From CBDANZ01 sp965197865 (GTDB taxonomy: Bacteria; Acidobacteriota; Vicinamibacteria; Vicinamibacterales; CAVVIG01), in assembly GCA_965197865.1 (NCBI GenBank), contig CBDANZ010000005.1, positions 744,001 to 808,000 of the forward strand: DNA of 64,000 nucleotides, given 5' to 3'. Positions 43,538 through 53,337 of the stretch are shown here, piece by piece. The notes beneath the pieces were generated by a model, which was not told the origin of the DNA, ran no database searches, and saw nothing but the letters and a program-made list of their open reading frames with translations. Numbering within the stretch: position 1 is the stretch's first letter; each line of letters begins with the position of its first letter. The position numbers and the translations under genes were made by a program.

Positions 43538-45037
43538 ATGTCGTCCCTGGAAGAGCAGATCCAGCAACGCCGCTCGAACCTCGCGGATCTCGCCAAGCTT
43601 GGCGTCGAGATCTACCCGCGTAAGTTCGGGCGCCGAAATACGGTGTCGGAGCTCGTCCAGGGGCACGGGGCAAGAAACCGGGACGAGCTCGAGGCGGAGC
43701 AGGTCCATACGGTGACCAGCGGGCGCATCCTGGCGGTCCGCCCGTTCGGGAAAGCGAACTTTCTGGCCATCTCGGACGGCGAGGCGAAGATCCAGGTCTA
43801 CGTCCGGCAGGACTCCCTCCCGCCGCTCGACTTCCAGATCTTCAAGCTGCTCGACTTTGGCGACTGGATTGGCGTCGAGGGACGGTTGTTCCGCACGAAG
43901 ACCAACGAGCTGACGATCTGGGCGTCTGGTCTGCACTTTCTGGCCAAGTGCCTGGTGCCGCTGCCGGAAAAGTGGCACGGCCTGATCGACGTCGAGATTC
44001 GGTACCGGCAGCGCTATCTGGATCTGATTGTGAACCCCGATTCACGCCACGTCTTCGAAACGCGCAGCCGCGTCGTGGCGGCCATCCGCGAGTTCATGAC
44101 GGCTCGCGGGTATCTCGAGGTCGAGACGCCGATGATGCAGCCAATCGCGGGCGGCGCGCTGGCGCGGCCGTTCATGACGCATCACAATGCGCTCGACATG
44201 GACCTTTACCTCCGCGTGGCGCCGGAGCTGTACTTGAAGCGGCTCGTCGTCGGCGGGCTCGAGAAAGTATTCGAGATCAATCGGAGCTTCAGGAATGAGG
44301 GGATCTCAACGCAGCATAACCCCGAGTTCACGATGATGGAGTTCTACGAGGCCTACGCCGACTACCAGGTGTTGATGATGATGACCGAGGAAATGATCGA
44401 GACGGTCGCGCGGCGATCGCTCGACGCCGACAGGATCACGTTCGGCGGTCATCAGATCTTGCTGGCGCCGCCCTTCGCCAGAGTGTCGCTGCGCGACGCG
44501 ATCCGCGAGGCGGCGTCTCGACGGCTGGAGCGTGACGTGACGGACGCCGAACTGCGGGACCGCGCGGCGGCCGCCGGCCTGGCCAGGGAGGTCGGCCTCG
44601 AGATAAAGCCGGGGCGTGGCGCCGGCTCGATCGCGACGGACCTCTTCGAGGCGCTCTGCGAGCATCGGCTGATTCAGCCGACCTTCGTCTACGACTTTCC
44701 GACGGAGGTGTCGCCACTGGCAAAACAGAAGGCGGGCGATGCGGACACCGCCGAACGCTTCGAGCTCTATATCGGCGGGTTCGAGGTGGCCAACGCGTTC
44801 AGCGAGCTGAACGATCCGATTGAGCAGCGCCGCCGGTTCGAAGACCAGTTGAAGAGCCGCGCGGGCGGGGACCTCGAGGCGCACGAGATGGATGAAGACT
44901 ACATTCGCGCACTCGAGTTCGGGCTGCCCCCCGCCGCCGGCGAGGGCGTGGGCATCGACAGGCTCGTCATGCTGCTCACCGACAGCTCGTCGATCCGCGA
45001 CGTGATCCTGTTTCCGTTGATGCGGAAGAGAGAATGA
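43538..45037 (+). CDS. lysS: Lysyl-tRNA synthetase, class II
   Basis: Class II synthetase charging tRNA-Lys, 499 residues. An OB-fold anticodon-binding domain (HTVTSGRILAVRPFGKANFL) precedes the catalytic core. Motif 2 is NRSFRNEGISTQHNPEFTMM and motif 3 is AGEGVGIDRLVMLLTDSSS. It lies directly after nusB with one base between and four bases before the LolC/E gene. Confidence 0.96.
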   Translation: MSSLEEQIQQRRSNLADLAKLGVEIYPRKFGRRNTVSELVQGHGARNRDELEAEQVHTVTSGRILAVRPFGKANFLAISDGEAKIQVYVRQDSLPPLDFQIFKLLDFGDWIGVEGRLFRTKTNELTIWASGLHFLAKCLVPLPEKWHGLIDVEIRYRQRYLDLIVNPDSRHVFETRSRVVAAIREFMTARGYLEVETPMMQPIAGGALARPFMTHHNALDMDLYLRVAPELYLKRLVVGGLEKVFEINRSFRNEGISTQHNPEFTMMEFYEAYADYQVLMMMTEEMIETVARRSLDADRITFGGHQILLAPPFARVSLRDAIREAASRRLERDVTDAELRDRAAAAGLAREVGLEIKPGRGAGSIATDLFEALCEHRLIQPTFVYDFPTEVSPLAKQKAGDADTAERFELYIGGFEVANAFSELNDPIEQRRRFEDQLKSRAGGDLEAHEMDEDYIRALEFGLPPAAGEGVGIDRLVMLLTDSSSIRDVILFPLMRKRE

Positions 45038-45041
45038 AGGC

Positions 45042-46271
45042 GTGGAGACCCCCTTCGAGCTTCACGTCGCCCTCCGCCACCTGCTCGCTAGGCGCAAGCA
45101 GGCGTTTATCTCCGTCATCTCGCTGGTCTCGACGCTCGGCGTGACAGTCGGCGTGATGGCGCTCGTCATTGCGCTGGCCCTCATGACCGGTCTGCAGCAG
45201 GAAGTCCGCGACCGAATTCTGGGATCGAATCCGCACATCTACGTGTGGAAACTGGGAGGCATCGCCGATTATCGCGGCGAGACGGAGACGCTGCGGCAGA
45301 TGCCGCACATCGTCGGAGCCGCGCCGGCCATCATCGACCAAGCGCTGGTCTCCGTCCTGCAGGTGACGGTGCCGGCGCAGATCAAAGGAATCGATCCGGC
45401 AGTCGAAGAGCAGGTCACCGACATCAAAGCGGCCTTCCAGGCCGGGAACCTGGACGATCTCGCCCGTCGATCCGAGGACGAGCCGGATGGAATTCTCCTC
45501 GGCAAGGATCTCGCCGCCAAGCTTGGCGCGGCGGTCGGCGATTCGGTGTCGGTCGTGACGCCGCAGGGCACCCTGTCGCCGGGGGGAGTCATGTTCCGGC
45601 CCAGGCGCCTGCGCTTGGCCGGCACGTTCAGCCTCGGCTTGTACGAGTTCGACTCGACCTATGGCTACGTATCGCTCGACGTGGCCAAACGACTGTTCGG
45701 CAAGACCGACGTCGACTTGATCCAGTTGCGTGTCGACGACATCTGGGAGGCTCCGGCGATTGCGGCATCCATCGTCGACAGGCTGGGCCCCGAGTACCTG
45801 ACCCAGGACTGGCAAGACATGAACCGGTCGCTCTTTTACGCGCTATCGCTCGAGAAGGTGGCGATCTCGCTCACGATCGGGCTGATCGTGATCGTGGCGG
45901 CGCTCAACATTGTGGCCTCGCTCATCCTGCTCGTCATGGAGAAGCATCGCGATATTGCGATCCTGAAGACGATGGGCGCGAGTGCGAGGAGCGTGACGAG
46001 GATTTTCATGCTACAGGGGCTGATCATCGGGACCATCGGCACCATCGTGGGCGCCGCGGCCGGCTACGCCGTCGCGTGGGTGGCAGATCGCTATGAGTTG
46101 GTCAGCGTCCCGCTCGACGTGTATCAGGTTTCGCATGTGCCGTTTGTCGTGCTGCCGCGCGATCTCGCGCTCGTCATCGTCTCGGCGGTTCTCGTATGCT
46201 TCGCCGCGACGATTTACCCGTCGCGCCAGGCCGCCCGCCTCGATCCCGCGCAGGCTTTGCGCTACGAATAA
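45042..46271 (+). CDS. lolC: Lipoprotein-releasing ABC transporter permease LolC/LolE
   Basis: A 409-residue inner-membrane permease of the Lol system, which extracts lipoproteins for the outer membrane. It starts FELHVALRHLLARRKQAFIS, followed by a first helix and a periplasmic MacB-like domain. Three C-terminal helices follow; MEKHRDIAILKTMGASARSV is the coupling segment. Only one permease gene is present, as in single LolF-type systems. GTG 45042 is the start. The ATPase partner LolD follows after an inverted repeat. Confidence 0.93.
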   Translation: METPFELHVALRHLLARRKQAFISVISLVSTLGVTVGVMALVIALALMTGLQQEVRDRILGSNPHIYVWKLGGIADYRGETETLRQMPHIVGAAPAIIDQALVSVLQVTVPAQIKGIDPAVEEQVTDIKAAFQAGNLDDLARRSEDEPDGILLGKDLAAKLGAAVGDSVSVVTPQGTLSPGGVMFRPRRLRLAGTFSLGLYEFDSTYGYVSLDVAKRLFGKTDVDLIQLRVDDIWEAPAIAASIVDRLGPEYLTQDWQDMNRSLFYALSLEKVAISLTIGLIVIVAALNIVASLILLVMEKHRDIAILKTMGASARSVTRIFMLQGLIIGTIGTIVGAAAGYAVAWVADRYELVSVPLDVYQVSHVPFVVLPRDLALVIVSAVLVCFAATIYPSRQAARLDPAQALRYE

Positions 46272-46277
46272 AAGTGA

Positions 46278-46361
46278 AACCACGAAGGCATGAAGGTCAC
46301 GAAGGCGTCCAGGCCGGGTCGCGTACAAGAGATTCTTCGTGTCCTTCGTGTCTTCGTGGTT
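46278..46361. repeat. Long CCACGAAGG inverted repeat between the lol genes
   Basis: Two 27-base arms: left AACCACGAAGGCATGAAGGT plus CACGAAG (46278-46304), right CTTCGTGTCCTTCGTGTCTT plus CGTGGTT (46335-46361). They pair at 24 of 27 positions around a 30-base loop. There is no T-run. It lies 14 bases before lolD. Confidence 0.85.
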
Positions 46362-46374
46362 GCCTGTAGATTCG

Positions 46375-47049
46375 ATGCCCTTCCTCGAAGCGCGCGGGAT
46401 CCGTAAGAGCTACCAGACGGCGGGCGAGCCGCTCGTCGTCCTGCGCGATCTCGATCTGGCCGTCGACACGGGCGAGATGGTGGCGATCGTCGGTACGTCC
46501 GGCGTCGGCAAGAGCACGCTGCTTCACGTGCTCGGCGGCCTGGACCGGGTCGATCGCGGCGCCATTTCAATTGCCGGCACCGAGTTGACGGCGCTTGGCG
46601 ACCAGGAGATTGTGGCGTTTCGCAACAGGTCGGTCGGCTTCGTGTTTCAGTTCCACCACCTGCTGCCGGAGTTCAGTGCGCTCGAGAATGTGGAAATGCC
46701 GATGCGCATCGCAAGAGCGCCGCTGTCGGATGCACGGCCGCGTGCCGGGGAGCTCTTGCGGCGGGTTGGCCTCGGCGAGCGCCTGACCTCTCGGCCCGGC
46801 ATGCTGTCAGGCGGCGAGCAGCAGCGGGTTGCCGTCGCGCGCGCTCTCACCATGCGGCCGGCGGTCCTCCTGGCCGACGAGCCCACGGGCGATCTCGATG
46901 AGCAGACCGCCGATTCGCTTCAGGCGCTCCTGCGTGAGATGCACGCCGCCTACGGGCTGACCTCCGTTATCGCCACGCACAACCCTCGTCTTGCCGGAAG
47001 ATGCGATCGCATCTTGCGCCTCGAAGGTGGGCGATTGGTGGCGACCTAA
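46375..47049 (+). CDS. lolD: Lipoprotein-releasing ABC transporter ATPase LolD
   Basis: ATPase subunit of the Lol complex, 224 residues. Walker A is IVGTSGVGKSTLLHVLGGLD, the signature LSGGEQQRVAVARAL, Walker B AVLLADEPTGDLDEQ. FQFHHLLPEFSALENV is the family's Q-loop region. ATG 46375 is used because upstream codons in the same frame are part of the inverted repeat. It works with the adjacent permease and, functionally, with Lnt. Confidence 0.94.
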   Translation: MPFLEARGIRKSYQTAGEPLVVLRDLDLAVDTGEMVAIVGTSGVGKSTLLHVLGGLDRVDRGAISIAGTELTALGDQEIVAFRNRSVGFVFQFHHLLPEFSALENVEMPMRIARAPLSDARPRAGELLRRVGLGERLTSRPGMLSGGEQQRVAVARALTMRPAVLLADEPTGDLDEQTADSLQALLREMHAAYGLTSVIATHNPRLAGRCDRILRLEGGRLVAT

Positions 47050-47050
47050 C

Positions 47051-47079
47051 AGAGGCGGGTCCAGAAGGCCCCGCCCTCT
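47051..47079. terminator. Possible terminator hairpin after lolD
   Basis: AGAGGCGGG pairs with CCCGCCCTCT across a 10-base loop, with one bulged base, starting two bases after the lolD stop. No U-run follows. The rest of the 285-base gap to clpC holds a direct GATGCCGTAT duplication (47259-47268, 47269-47278) and a TATAAT at 47276-47281 without a convincing -35 box. Confidence 0.35.
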
Positions 47080-47334
47080 ATGCTCAACCCTCATCTCCTC
47101 GAATTCTGATCCCCACCTTCGAGCCGTAGTGCCGATCTGGGCCTCGCCCGATACGTCGTTCAGGCACCAGCGTCACGACGCAAGCGTCCGAATGGTGGGG
47201 CGCGGACCCTAATGCTCGCAGGCACCTCTGTGCAGATTGGCGTGGGGTCCGATCGAACGATGCCGTATGATGCCGTATAATGTGGTCATCGATACACATG
47301 ACCCCAACGCAATCGGCTTTCACCTAGGCTGGCA

Positions 47335-49770
47335 ATGTTCGAACGGTACACGGAAAGGGCGCGACGAGTACTTTTCTTCGCCCGCTATGAGGCCAGCCAA
47401 CTCGGCAGCATTTCCATTGAGACCGAACACCTCCTTCTAGGCCTGATTCGCGAGGGCAAGGGGCTCACCAGCCGGATCTTCGCGCGCTCGCACCTGTCGC
47501 TCGAGAACATCCGCAAGGACGTCGAAGGGCGGACCGTGTTCCACGAGAAGGTCTCAACCTCGGTTGAGATCCCATTCAGCGCGGAAACCAAGCGCGTCTT
47601 ACAGTGTGCGGTCGAAGAGGCCGATCGGCTACTCCACAACTACATCGGCACCGAGCACCTGCTGCTCGGCCTCCTGCGCGAGGAGCGCTCGGTGGCGGCC
47701 TCCATCCTCACGGAAAAGGGGATGCGGCTGAACGCCGTGCGCGAGGACATCGTCCAGCTCCTCAACGAGAAGACGACGCTGACGCGGGTGAAAGAAACGC
47801 CGCTGCTCGCCGAGTTCAGCCGCGACCTGACAGATTCGGCCATGAAAAGTCAGCTCGACCCGCTGGTCGGCCGGGAGCACGAACTCGAGCGCGTCCAGCA
47901 GGTGCTCTGCCGCCGAACGAAAAACAACGCCGTGCTCATTGGCGAGCCGGGCGTCGGCAAGACGGCCATCGTCGAGGGTCTGGCCCAGAAGATCGTCTTC
48001 GGCGGCGTGCCGCATTTCCTGGCCGACAAGCGGATTCTGGCGCTCGACATCTCCCTCATCGTGGCCGGGACGAAGTATCGCGGTCAGTTCGAAGAGCGCC
48101 TCAAGGCGATCATGAAGGAGCTGACCGACAACCTGAACATCATCGTGTTTATCGATGAGCTGCACACGCTGGTGGGCGCCGGCTCGGCCGAAGGCTCACT
48201 TGACGCCGCCAACATCCTGAAGCCGGCCCTGTCGCGCGGCGAGATCCGCTGCATTGGCGCAACCACGCCGGCCGAGTACCGGAAGTACATCGAGAAGGAC
48301 CGTTCGCTCGAGCGACGTTTTCAGGCGATCAAGGTCGATCCGCCGAGGGAGCGCGAAACGATCGACATTCTGATCGGCGTGAAGGACCGCTACGCGAATT
48401 TCCATCACGTCGAGTACACACGAGAGGCGATCGAGGCGGCCGTCTTCCAGTCGAACCGGTACATCACCGACAGGTTCCTGCCCGACAAAGCCATTGACCT
48501 CGTCGACGAGGCAGGCGCGCGGGCGAAGCTGCGCGATGCCAGCTACAGCGAGGAATTCGGCGAGATCAACAAAAGCATCCGGGTCGCCGTCGAGCAGATG
48601 GAGAGCGCCGTCTCGCAGAAAGACTTCGAGAAGGCGCAGTTCTACCGCGAGCAGGAAGTGACGGCCCGCGAAAACCTGCAGTTTGTTCGCGAGAAGTTCG
48701 ACGTCAAGTCTGGCGCCAGAAAGGTCGTCGTGGGCAAGCAGGAGATCAACGAGGTTGTCTCCAAGTGGACTGGTGTGCCGCTGACGTCGATCAACCAGGA
48801 CGAGAGCGACAAGCTGCTGCGCATGGAGCAGGAGCTCCACCGCCGCGTGATCAGCCAGGAAAAGGCAATCTCGGCCGTCTCGCGGGCCATCCGCCGCTCG
48901 CGCTCGGGCCTCAAGAGCCCGAACCGTCCGGTCGGCAGCTTCGTGTTCCTCGGCCCGACCGGTGTCGGCAAGACCGAGCTGGCGCGCGCGCTCGCCAACT
49001 TCCTATTCGGAAGCGATCATGCGCTCATCCGCTTCGACATGTCCGAGTACATGGAAAAGCACTCGGTGTCGAAGCTGATTGGCTCACCGCCCGGGTACGT
49101 CGGCCACGAGGAAGGTGGTCAGCTTACCGAAAAGGTGAAACGCAATCCGTACTCGGTTGTGCTGCTCGACGAGATCGAGAAGGCGCATCCCGACATCTTC
49201 AACATCTTGCTCCAGGTGTTCGAAGACGGGCACCTCGCCGACGGCCTCGGGAATCGCGTGGACTTCAAGAACTCGATCATCATCATGACGTCGAATATCG
49301 GTGCTCGTTTCATCCAGAAGAAGAGCTCAATGGGGTTCCAATCTGCTGACACCGGCGACATCGCCAAGAACGTGTCCGACATGGTCCTTGGAGAGGTGAA
49401 GCGCACGTTCAACCCCGAATTCATCAACCGCATTGACGAGATCATCGTCTTCGAAGCGCTGAACGACGACGACCTGCGGCGGATCATGGGGCTGCTCGTC
49501 ACCCAGATAAACGAGAACCTCGTCGACCATGAGTTGAAGATCTCGCTCGCCCCCGAGGTGGTCGACTGGGTGATCGAGCTCACCTGCAAAGACCGCTCGT
49601 ACGGCGCGCGGCCGCTGCGCCGCGCGATCCAACGCTATGTCGAGGATCCACTCTCCGAGGAGCTCATCCGCGGACACCTGCGCGGCGGCGAGATCGAGGT
49701 CTACCGCGACTCGGGCGAGCTCGCCTATCGGCCCGCCGGAGAGCTTGAGGCCAGCCGCAAGCTCGCGTGA
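47335..49770 (+). CDS. clpC: ATP-dependent Clp protease ATP-binding subunit ClpC
   Basis: An Hsp100 unfoldase of 811 residues that feeds ClpP. The N-terminal Clp repeat domain (FERYTERARRVLFFARYEAS) precedes AAA-1 with Walker A GEPGVGKTAIVEG. A UVR-type middle motif (QKDFEKAQFYREQEVTAREN) follows, then AAA-2 with GPTGVGKTELARAL. KLIGSPPGYVGHEEGGQLTE and the C-terminal KDRSYGARPLRRAIQRYVED are typical. Transcription probably starts in the 285-base gap upstream. Confidence 0.95.
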   Translation: MFERYTERARRVLFFARYEASQLGSISIETEHLLLGLIREGKGLTSRIFARSHLSLENIRKDVEGRTVFHEKVSTSVEIPFSAETKRVLQCAVEEADRLLHNYIGTEHLLLGLLREERSVAASILTEKGMRLNAVREDIVQLLNEKTTLTRVKETPLLAEFSRDLTDSAMKSQLDPLVGREHELERVQQVLCRRTKNNAVLIGEPGVGKTAIVEGLAQKIVFGGVPHFLADKRILALDISLIVAGTKYRGQFEERLKAIMKELTDNLNIIVFIDELHTLVGAGSAEGSLDAANILKPALSRGEIRCIGATTPAEYRKYIEKDRSLERRFQAIKVDPPRERETIDILIGVKDRYANFHHVEYTREAIEAAVFQSNRYITDRFLPDKAIDLVDEAGARAKLRDASYSEEFGEINKSIRVAVEQMESAVSQKDFEKAQFYREQEVTARENLQFVREKFDVKSGARKVVVGKQEINEVVSKWTGVPLTSINQDESDKLLRMEQELHRRVISQEKAISAVSRAIRRSRSGLKSPNRPVGSFVFLGPTGVGKTELARALANFLFGSDHALIRFDMSEYMEKHSVSKLIGSPPGYVGHEEGGQLTEKVKRNPYSVVLLDEIEKAHPDIFNILLQVFEDGHLADGLGNRVDFKNSIIIMTSNIGARFIQKKSSMGFQSADTGDIAKNVSDMVLGEVKRTFNPEFINRIDEIIVFEALNDDDLRRIMGLLVTQINENLVDHELKISLAPEVVDWVIELTCKDRSYGARPLRRAIQRYVEDPLSEELIRGHLRGGEIEVYRDSGELAYRPAGELEASRKLA

Positions 49771-49866
49771 TTCCCTAGGCTTCTTCCGGCTGTAACCCCT
49801 CCACCGTTCGTCTGATATCTTTAGTAGTATGCTAAGGTCTGTCCCCATCTCATGGGGAAGCCGAGC

Positions 49867-52557
49867 ATGTCCAAGGATTTAGCGCTTGCCGCCTCGCTGA
49901 TGGGCCTGGTGGCCACGACGGCGTTCGCCCAGGAGCCGCGCGGCGGCGTGGTGGCCAATCCCACTACGATCTGCGGCGTGCCGGTCCCGGCTCCGCGAGC
50001 GCTGCCCCCGGTCAACTCCGGGCCGGTAGTGTACTTGATCAACCCGTGCTTCGAAGCGCAGGGCAACACCACGCTCGTCGATCCGCAGACGTATCTTTAC
50101 TACATTCAGGTCAGGCCCAGCCGGCCCTCGGAAGGTGTGTGGATCCCCTACACCGAAGAGACTGAGAAAACGATCCGCGAAGACTTCCGCCGCCTGTACG
50201 ACACCAACTTCCTCGACAACATCTCGATCGACGTGCAGGACTACAGGTTCTCTAACGGGGTTGTGGGCAAGATCATCGTCTACAACCTGGAGGAACGGGA
50301 GCGCGTGAAGATCGTCGACGGCGTCGGCTCGAAGAAGATCGACTGGTCGAAGGTCCTCGAGAAGTGGAAGGAGCTAGACGCGGAAATTCGGACCGACAGC
50401 TTCATCGATGCTGGCCTGGTGCGCAAGGCAGCGGGCATCATCCGCCTCATGATGAGAGAAAAAGGCTTCCAGTTCGCGGAGGTCAGGCCGGAAACCGTCC
50501 CATTGCCGGGCGGCCCGAAACTGGTCCACCTCACGTTCCACATGGACGAAGGCCCTAAGGTCCAGATCCGGAAAGTCGAGTTCCTTGGCAACCACGCGGT
50601 AAGCGATCGCAAGCTCAGAGGCAGGATGAAGGGGAACAAGCCGCGCTGGTTCCTGTCGTGGATCACGCGCCGAGGCACCTATCAGGAAGACAGGTTCGCC
50701 GAGGACGCCGAGCGCATACTGGAGTACTACCGCGATCGCGGGTATATCACAGCGCAAGTGGGCGACCCAGACCTGAAATATGTCGGCGACTCCGACGACA
50801 AGAAGACGCGCTGGGTGGAAATGAGCGTTCCGATGGTCGAGGGCAACCGCTACCGCGTCGGTGAGGTCGCCTTCGACGGCAATACCGTTATCGAAACGGA
50901 AGTACTCAGAACGCTCTTCGACCTCAAGCCGGGCGACTTCTACAGTCAGAAGAATATCCGCAAGGGTTTCGAGAAGGCGCAGGCGCTCTACGGGTCGAGC
51001 GGATACTTCGAGTTCACCGGCTATCCTGACAACAGCCCGCGCGATCTGCCGGACCCGGCCGATCGAGAGGCGCCCGCCGCGGCGCTCGAAAAGCCAGCCG
51101 GTCCGCCGATTGTGGACGTAACACTGCGACTGGAGGAAGGGGAGCAGTATTTCGTCAATCGCATCACGTTTACTGGCAACACGACCACACGCGACAACGT
51201 GATCCGGAGGGAAATGCGACTGTACGAGAACGGCGTGTTCGACAGCGAATCGCTGAAGTACAGCATCACGCGAATCAATCAGCTCGGCTACTTCAAGGCG
51301 CTCGAGGGGCCGGGGAGGGACGTGACCTTCGACAAGACGCCGGGCGCCGAGAACAAGGTGGACGTGAGTCTTCAGCTCGAGGAGCAGAACCGCAATCAGC
51401 TCACGTTCGGCGCCGGCGTCTCGCAGTTCGAGGGCTTCTTCGGCCAGATGTCGTTCCAGACGGCCAACTTCCTCGGGCGTGGCGAGAGCCTTACGCTGTC
51501 GCTCCAGGGAGGCCAGCGCGCACAGAACTACACGCTCTCCTTTACTGAGCCGTTCCTCTTTGATCGCAACATCACGGGCGGCCTGAGCCTGTTCAAGACC
51601 GAGGTCCGGTATATCGGCCAGTTCACGCAGGAATCGGCCGGCGGCACTCTGACCTTCGGGTTCCCGGTCGGCACGGGCTTCACCCGCATGTTCACCAACT
51701 ACAGTTACCAGCGGGTGCGCGTCAGCGAAATTAACGAGGCGTTCACCGATCCGGCGCTGCTCGCTCGCAATCCGTTCCTGCGCGATTCGCTGCTCATCGG
51801 CGAGGACGGCGAGCGCACCATTAGCAAGATCGCCCCGACACTGATTCACAACAGCGTGGACCATCCGATCTTCCCGACGACGGGCAAGCGGATCACGATT
51901 GGGACTGATCTGGCCGGGCTTGGCGGCAACACGAACTTCTACGCTCCACACGTCGAAGGTGTATGGATTCTTCGGCAGAACGCCAAGATGTCACTGGCGA
52001 TGCGCGGGCAGGTGCAGTACATCGACACCTTCACGGGATTCAAGGACCTTCCGTTCTTCGAGAAGCTGTTCCTCGGCGGCGAGTACTCCGTCCGCGGGTT
52101 CGACATCCGCTCCATCGGCCCCTCGGATCCCACTACGGGTCTGGTCCTCGGCGGCAACAAGATCCTGCTGTTCAACATCGAGCAGAGCTTCAGCATCGCC
52201 AGTGCGGTGCGTCTGATTTTCTTCTACGACGCTGGCCAGGTGCAAGGCAGAGGACAGCCCTTTTCCTTCATCGAGGAGATCCACGAGCCGGTGCCGCCGC
52301 AGGGTCCGATCCTGTTCGCTCCGTTCGCGACCGTTTCGCTGATCGACCCGGCCGCCCCTGACGCCGAAACCGTCGCGGTTCGGAGGTCGGCGTTCAAGAC
52401 GTCGACCGGGGCCGAAGTGCGATTCTTCATGCCGGTGCTCAACGTACCCTTCCGGCTGATCTTCGCCTACAATCCGCAGCGCAAAGGCGTGCTCAACAAC
52501 AGGCTTCAGCCTCAGAACGCGTTCCAGTTCCGGTTTGCGGTTGGCACGATGTTCTAG
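49867..52557 (+). CDS. bamA: Outer membrane protein assembly factor BamA
   Basis: The Omp85-family core of the barrel assembly machine, about 896 residues. A signal peptide (LALAASLMGLVATTAFA) precedes a periplasmic POTRA series (for example VQIRKVEFLGNHAVSDRKLR; YRVGEVAFDGNTVIETEVLR; YFVNRITFTGNTTTRDNVIR) and a C-terminal 16-strand barrel. The conserved VRGFDIRSIGP (VRGF) is visible, and the last residue is Phe (RFAVGTMF). ATG 49867 is preferred because GGGGAAG lies six bases upstream; ATG 49852 is in frame. The chaperone Skp follows. Confidence 0.95.
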   Translation: MSKDLALAASLMGLVATTAFAQEPRGGVVANPTTICGVPVPAPRALPPVNSGPVVYLINPCFEAQGNTTLVDPQTYLYYIQVRPSRPSEGVWIPYTEETEKTIREDFRRLYDTNFLDNISIDVQDYRFSNGVVGKIIVYNLEERERVKIVDGVGSKKIDWSKVLEKWKELDAEIRTDSFIDAGLVRKAAGIIRLMMREKGFQFAEVRPETVPLPGGPKLVHLTFHMDEGPKVQIRKVEFLGNHAVSDRKLRGRMKGNKPRWFLSWITRRGTYQEDRFAEDAERILEYYRDRGYITAQVGDPDLKYVGDSDDKKTRWVEMSVPMVEGNRYRVGEVAFDGNTVIETEVLRTLFDLKPGDFYSQKNIRKGFEKAQALYGSSGYFEFTGYPDNSPRDLPDPADREAPAAALEKPAGPPIVDVTLRLEEGEQYFVNRITFTGNTTTRDNVIRREMRLYENGVFDSESLKYSITRINQLGYFKALEGPGRDVTFDKTPGAENKVDVSLQLEEQNRNQLTFGAGVSQFEGFFGQMSFQTANFLGRGESLTLSLQGGQRAQNYTLSFTEPFLFDRNITGGLSLFKTEVRYIGQFTQESAGGTLTFGFPVGTGFTRMFTNYSYQRVRVSEINEAFTDPALLARNPFLRDSLLIGEDGERTISKIAPTLIHNSVDHPIFPTTGKRITIGTDLAGLGGNTNFYAPHVEGVWILRQNAKMSLAMRGQVQYIDTFTGFKDLPFFEKLFLGGEYSVRGFDIRSIGPSDPTTGLVLGGNKILLFNIEQSFSIASAVRLIFFYDAGQVQGRGQPFSFIEEIHEPVPPQGPILFAPFATVSLIDPAAPDAETVAVRRSAFKTSTGAEVRFFMPVLNVPFRLIFAYNPQRKGVLNNRLQPQNAFQFRFAVGTMF

Positions 52558-52632
52558 CAAGGCCAGGCAGGACAGGGAGGGCGCGAGTAAGCAGGTAGGG
52601 CCTACGGACCCCACCGGCTTCGGTCCAGCGGA

Positions 52633-52638
52633 TATAAT
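52633..52638 (+). promoter_or_regulatory. Possible -10 element (TATAAT) upstream of skp
   Basis: A perfect TATAAT lies 37 bases before the skp ATG. No acceptable -35 hexamer lies at 16-18 bases, so this is weak evidence for a separate skp promoter. Confidence 0.3.
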
Positions 52639-52674
52639 TACGGGCTTGCATTGCTCGCGAAAGGATTTCGTGTA

Positions 52675-53292
52675 ATGAGAAGCTTTATTGTTGCTGCGTC
52701 GCTCGCCCTGATTGTCGGCGCGGCGCCGATTATCGCCCAGACGCCCGCCCAGGCGGCCACTCAAGAGCCGACTGGCCCGACACCGCCCGTGCCGACGGCC
52801 CCAACGCAGCCGACGCCCACGCCGACGCCTTTCCCGCAGGGCGCCAAGGTGGCCTACGTGAATTTGCAGGGCGTCTTTCAGCTCTCGGCCGAAGGTAAAG
52901 CGGCGGGCACCAAGCTAGAGGCGCTGACGCAGCAGAAGCAGGCGCAGATCGGCGACAAGCAGAAAGCGCTGCAGGCCGCGCAGCAGAAGCTGCAGACCAG
53001 CTCCGGCGTGATGAGCGACGAGGCGCGCGCGGAGCTCGGGAAGAACATCGAGCGACAGTCAGTCGAGCTCGAGCGCCTACAGCAGGACGCACAGACCGAT
53101 GTCACCGACGTCCAACAGGACCTGAACAACGCGTTTCAGAAGAGACTGGCCCCGATCCTCGAGCAGCTCGCGAAGGAGAACGGGCTGCAGATGCTCTTCA
53201 GCGCGGGCGACGCTGGCCTGATCTGGGCTGAGGCCGGTCTCGATCTCACGCTCGAGGCCGTGAAGCGACTCGACAGTGCGACCGCCAAGTAG
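52675..53292 (+). CDS. skp: OmpH/Skp family periplasmic chaperone
   Basis: A periplasmic holdase for outer-membrane proteins, 205 residues. A signal peptide (SFIVAASLALIVGAAPIIAQ) and a Pro/Thr-rich linker (PTPTPTPFPQ) precede the OmpH domain. That domain starts VAYVNLQGVFQLSAEGKAAG and continues as a long Gln/Lys-rich coiled coil (KQAQIGDKQKALQAAQQKLQ). ATG 52675 has AAAGGA upstream. The position after bamA is the usual one. Confidence 0.92.
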   Translation: MRSFIVAASLALIVGAAPIIAQTPAQAATQEPTGPTPPVPTAPTQPTPTPTPFPQGAKVAYVNLQGVFQLSAEGKAAGTKLEALTQQKQAQIGDKQKALQAAQQKLQTSSGVMSDEARAELGKNIERQSVELERLQQDAQTDVTDVQQDLNNAFQKRLAPILEQLAKENGLQMLFSAGDAGLIWAEAGLDLTLEAVKRLDSATAK

Positions 53293-53333
53293 CGCCGCGC
53301 TGTTCACGACGGTCTGGCGCTTGTCGCCGTCCG

Positions 53334-53337
53334 CTAG
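53334..53337. repeat. CTAG target duplication, left copy
   Basis: CTAG immediately before the left inverted repeat of the element, matching CTAG at 54819-54822. Confidence 0.75.

Noticed and set aside
47050..47334. Non-coding RNA or small gene in the gap before clpC
   Set aside because: Only a weak hairpin, a 10-base direct repeat and an isolated TATAAT; nothing structured enough to call.
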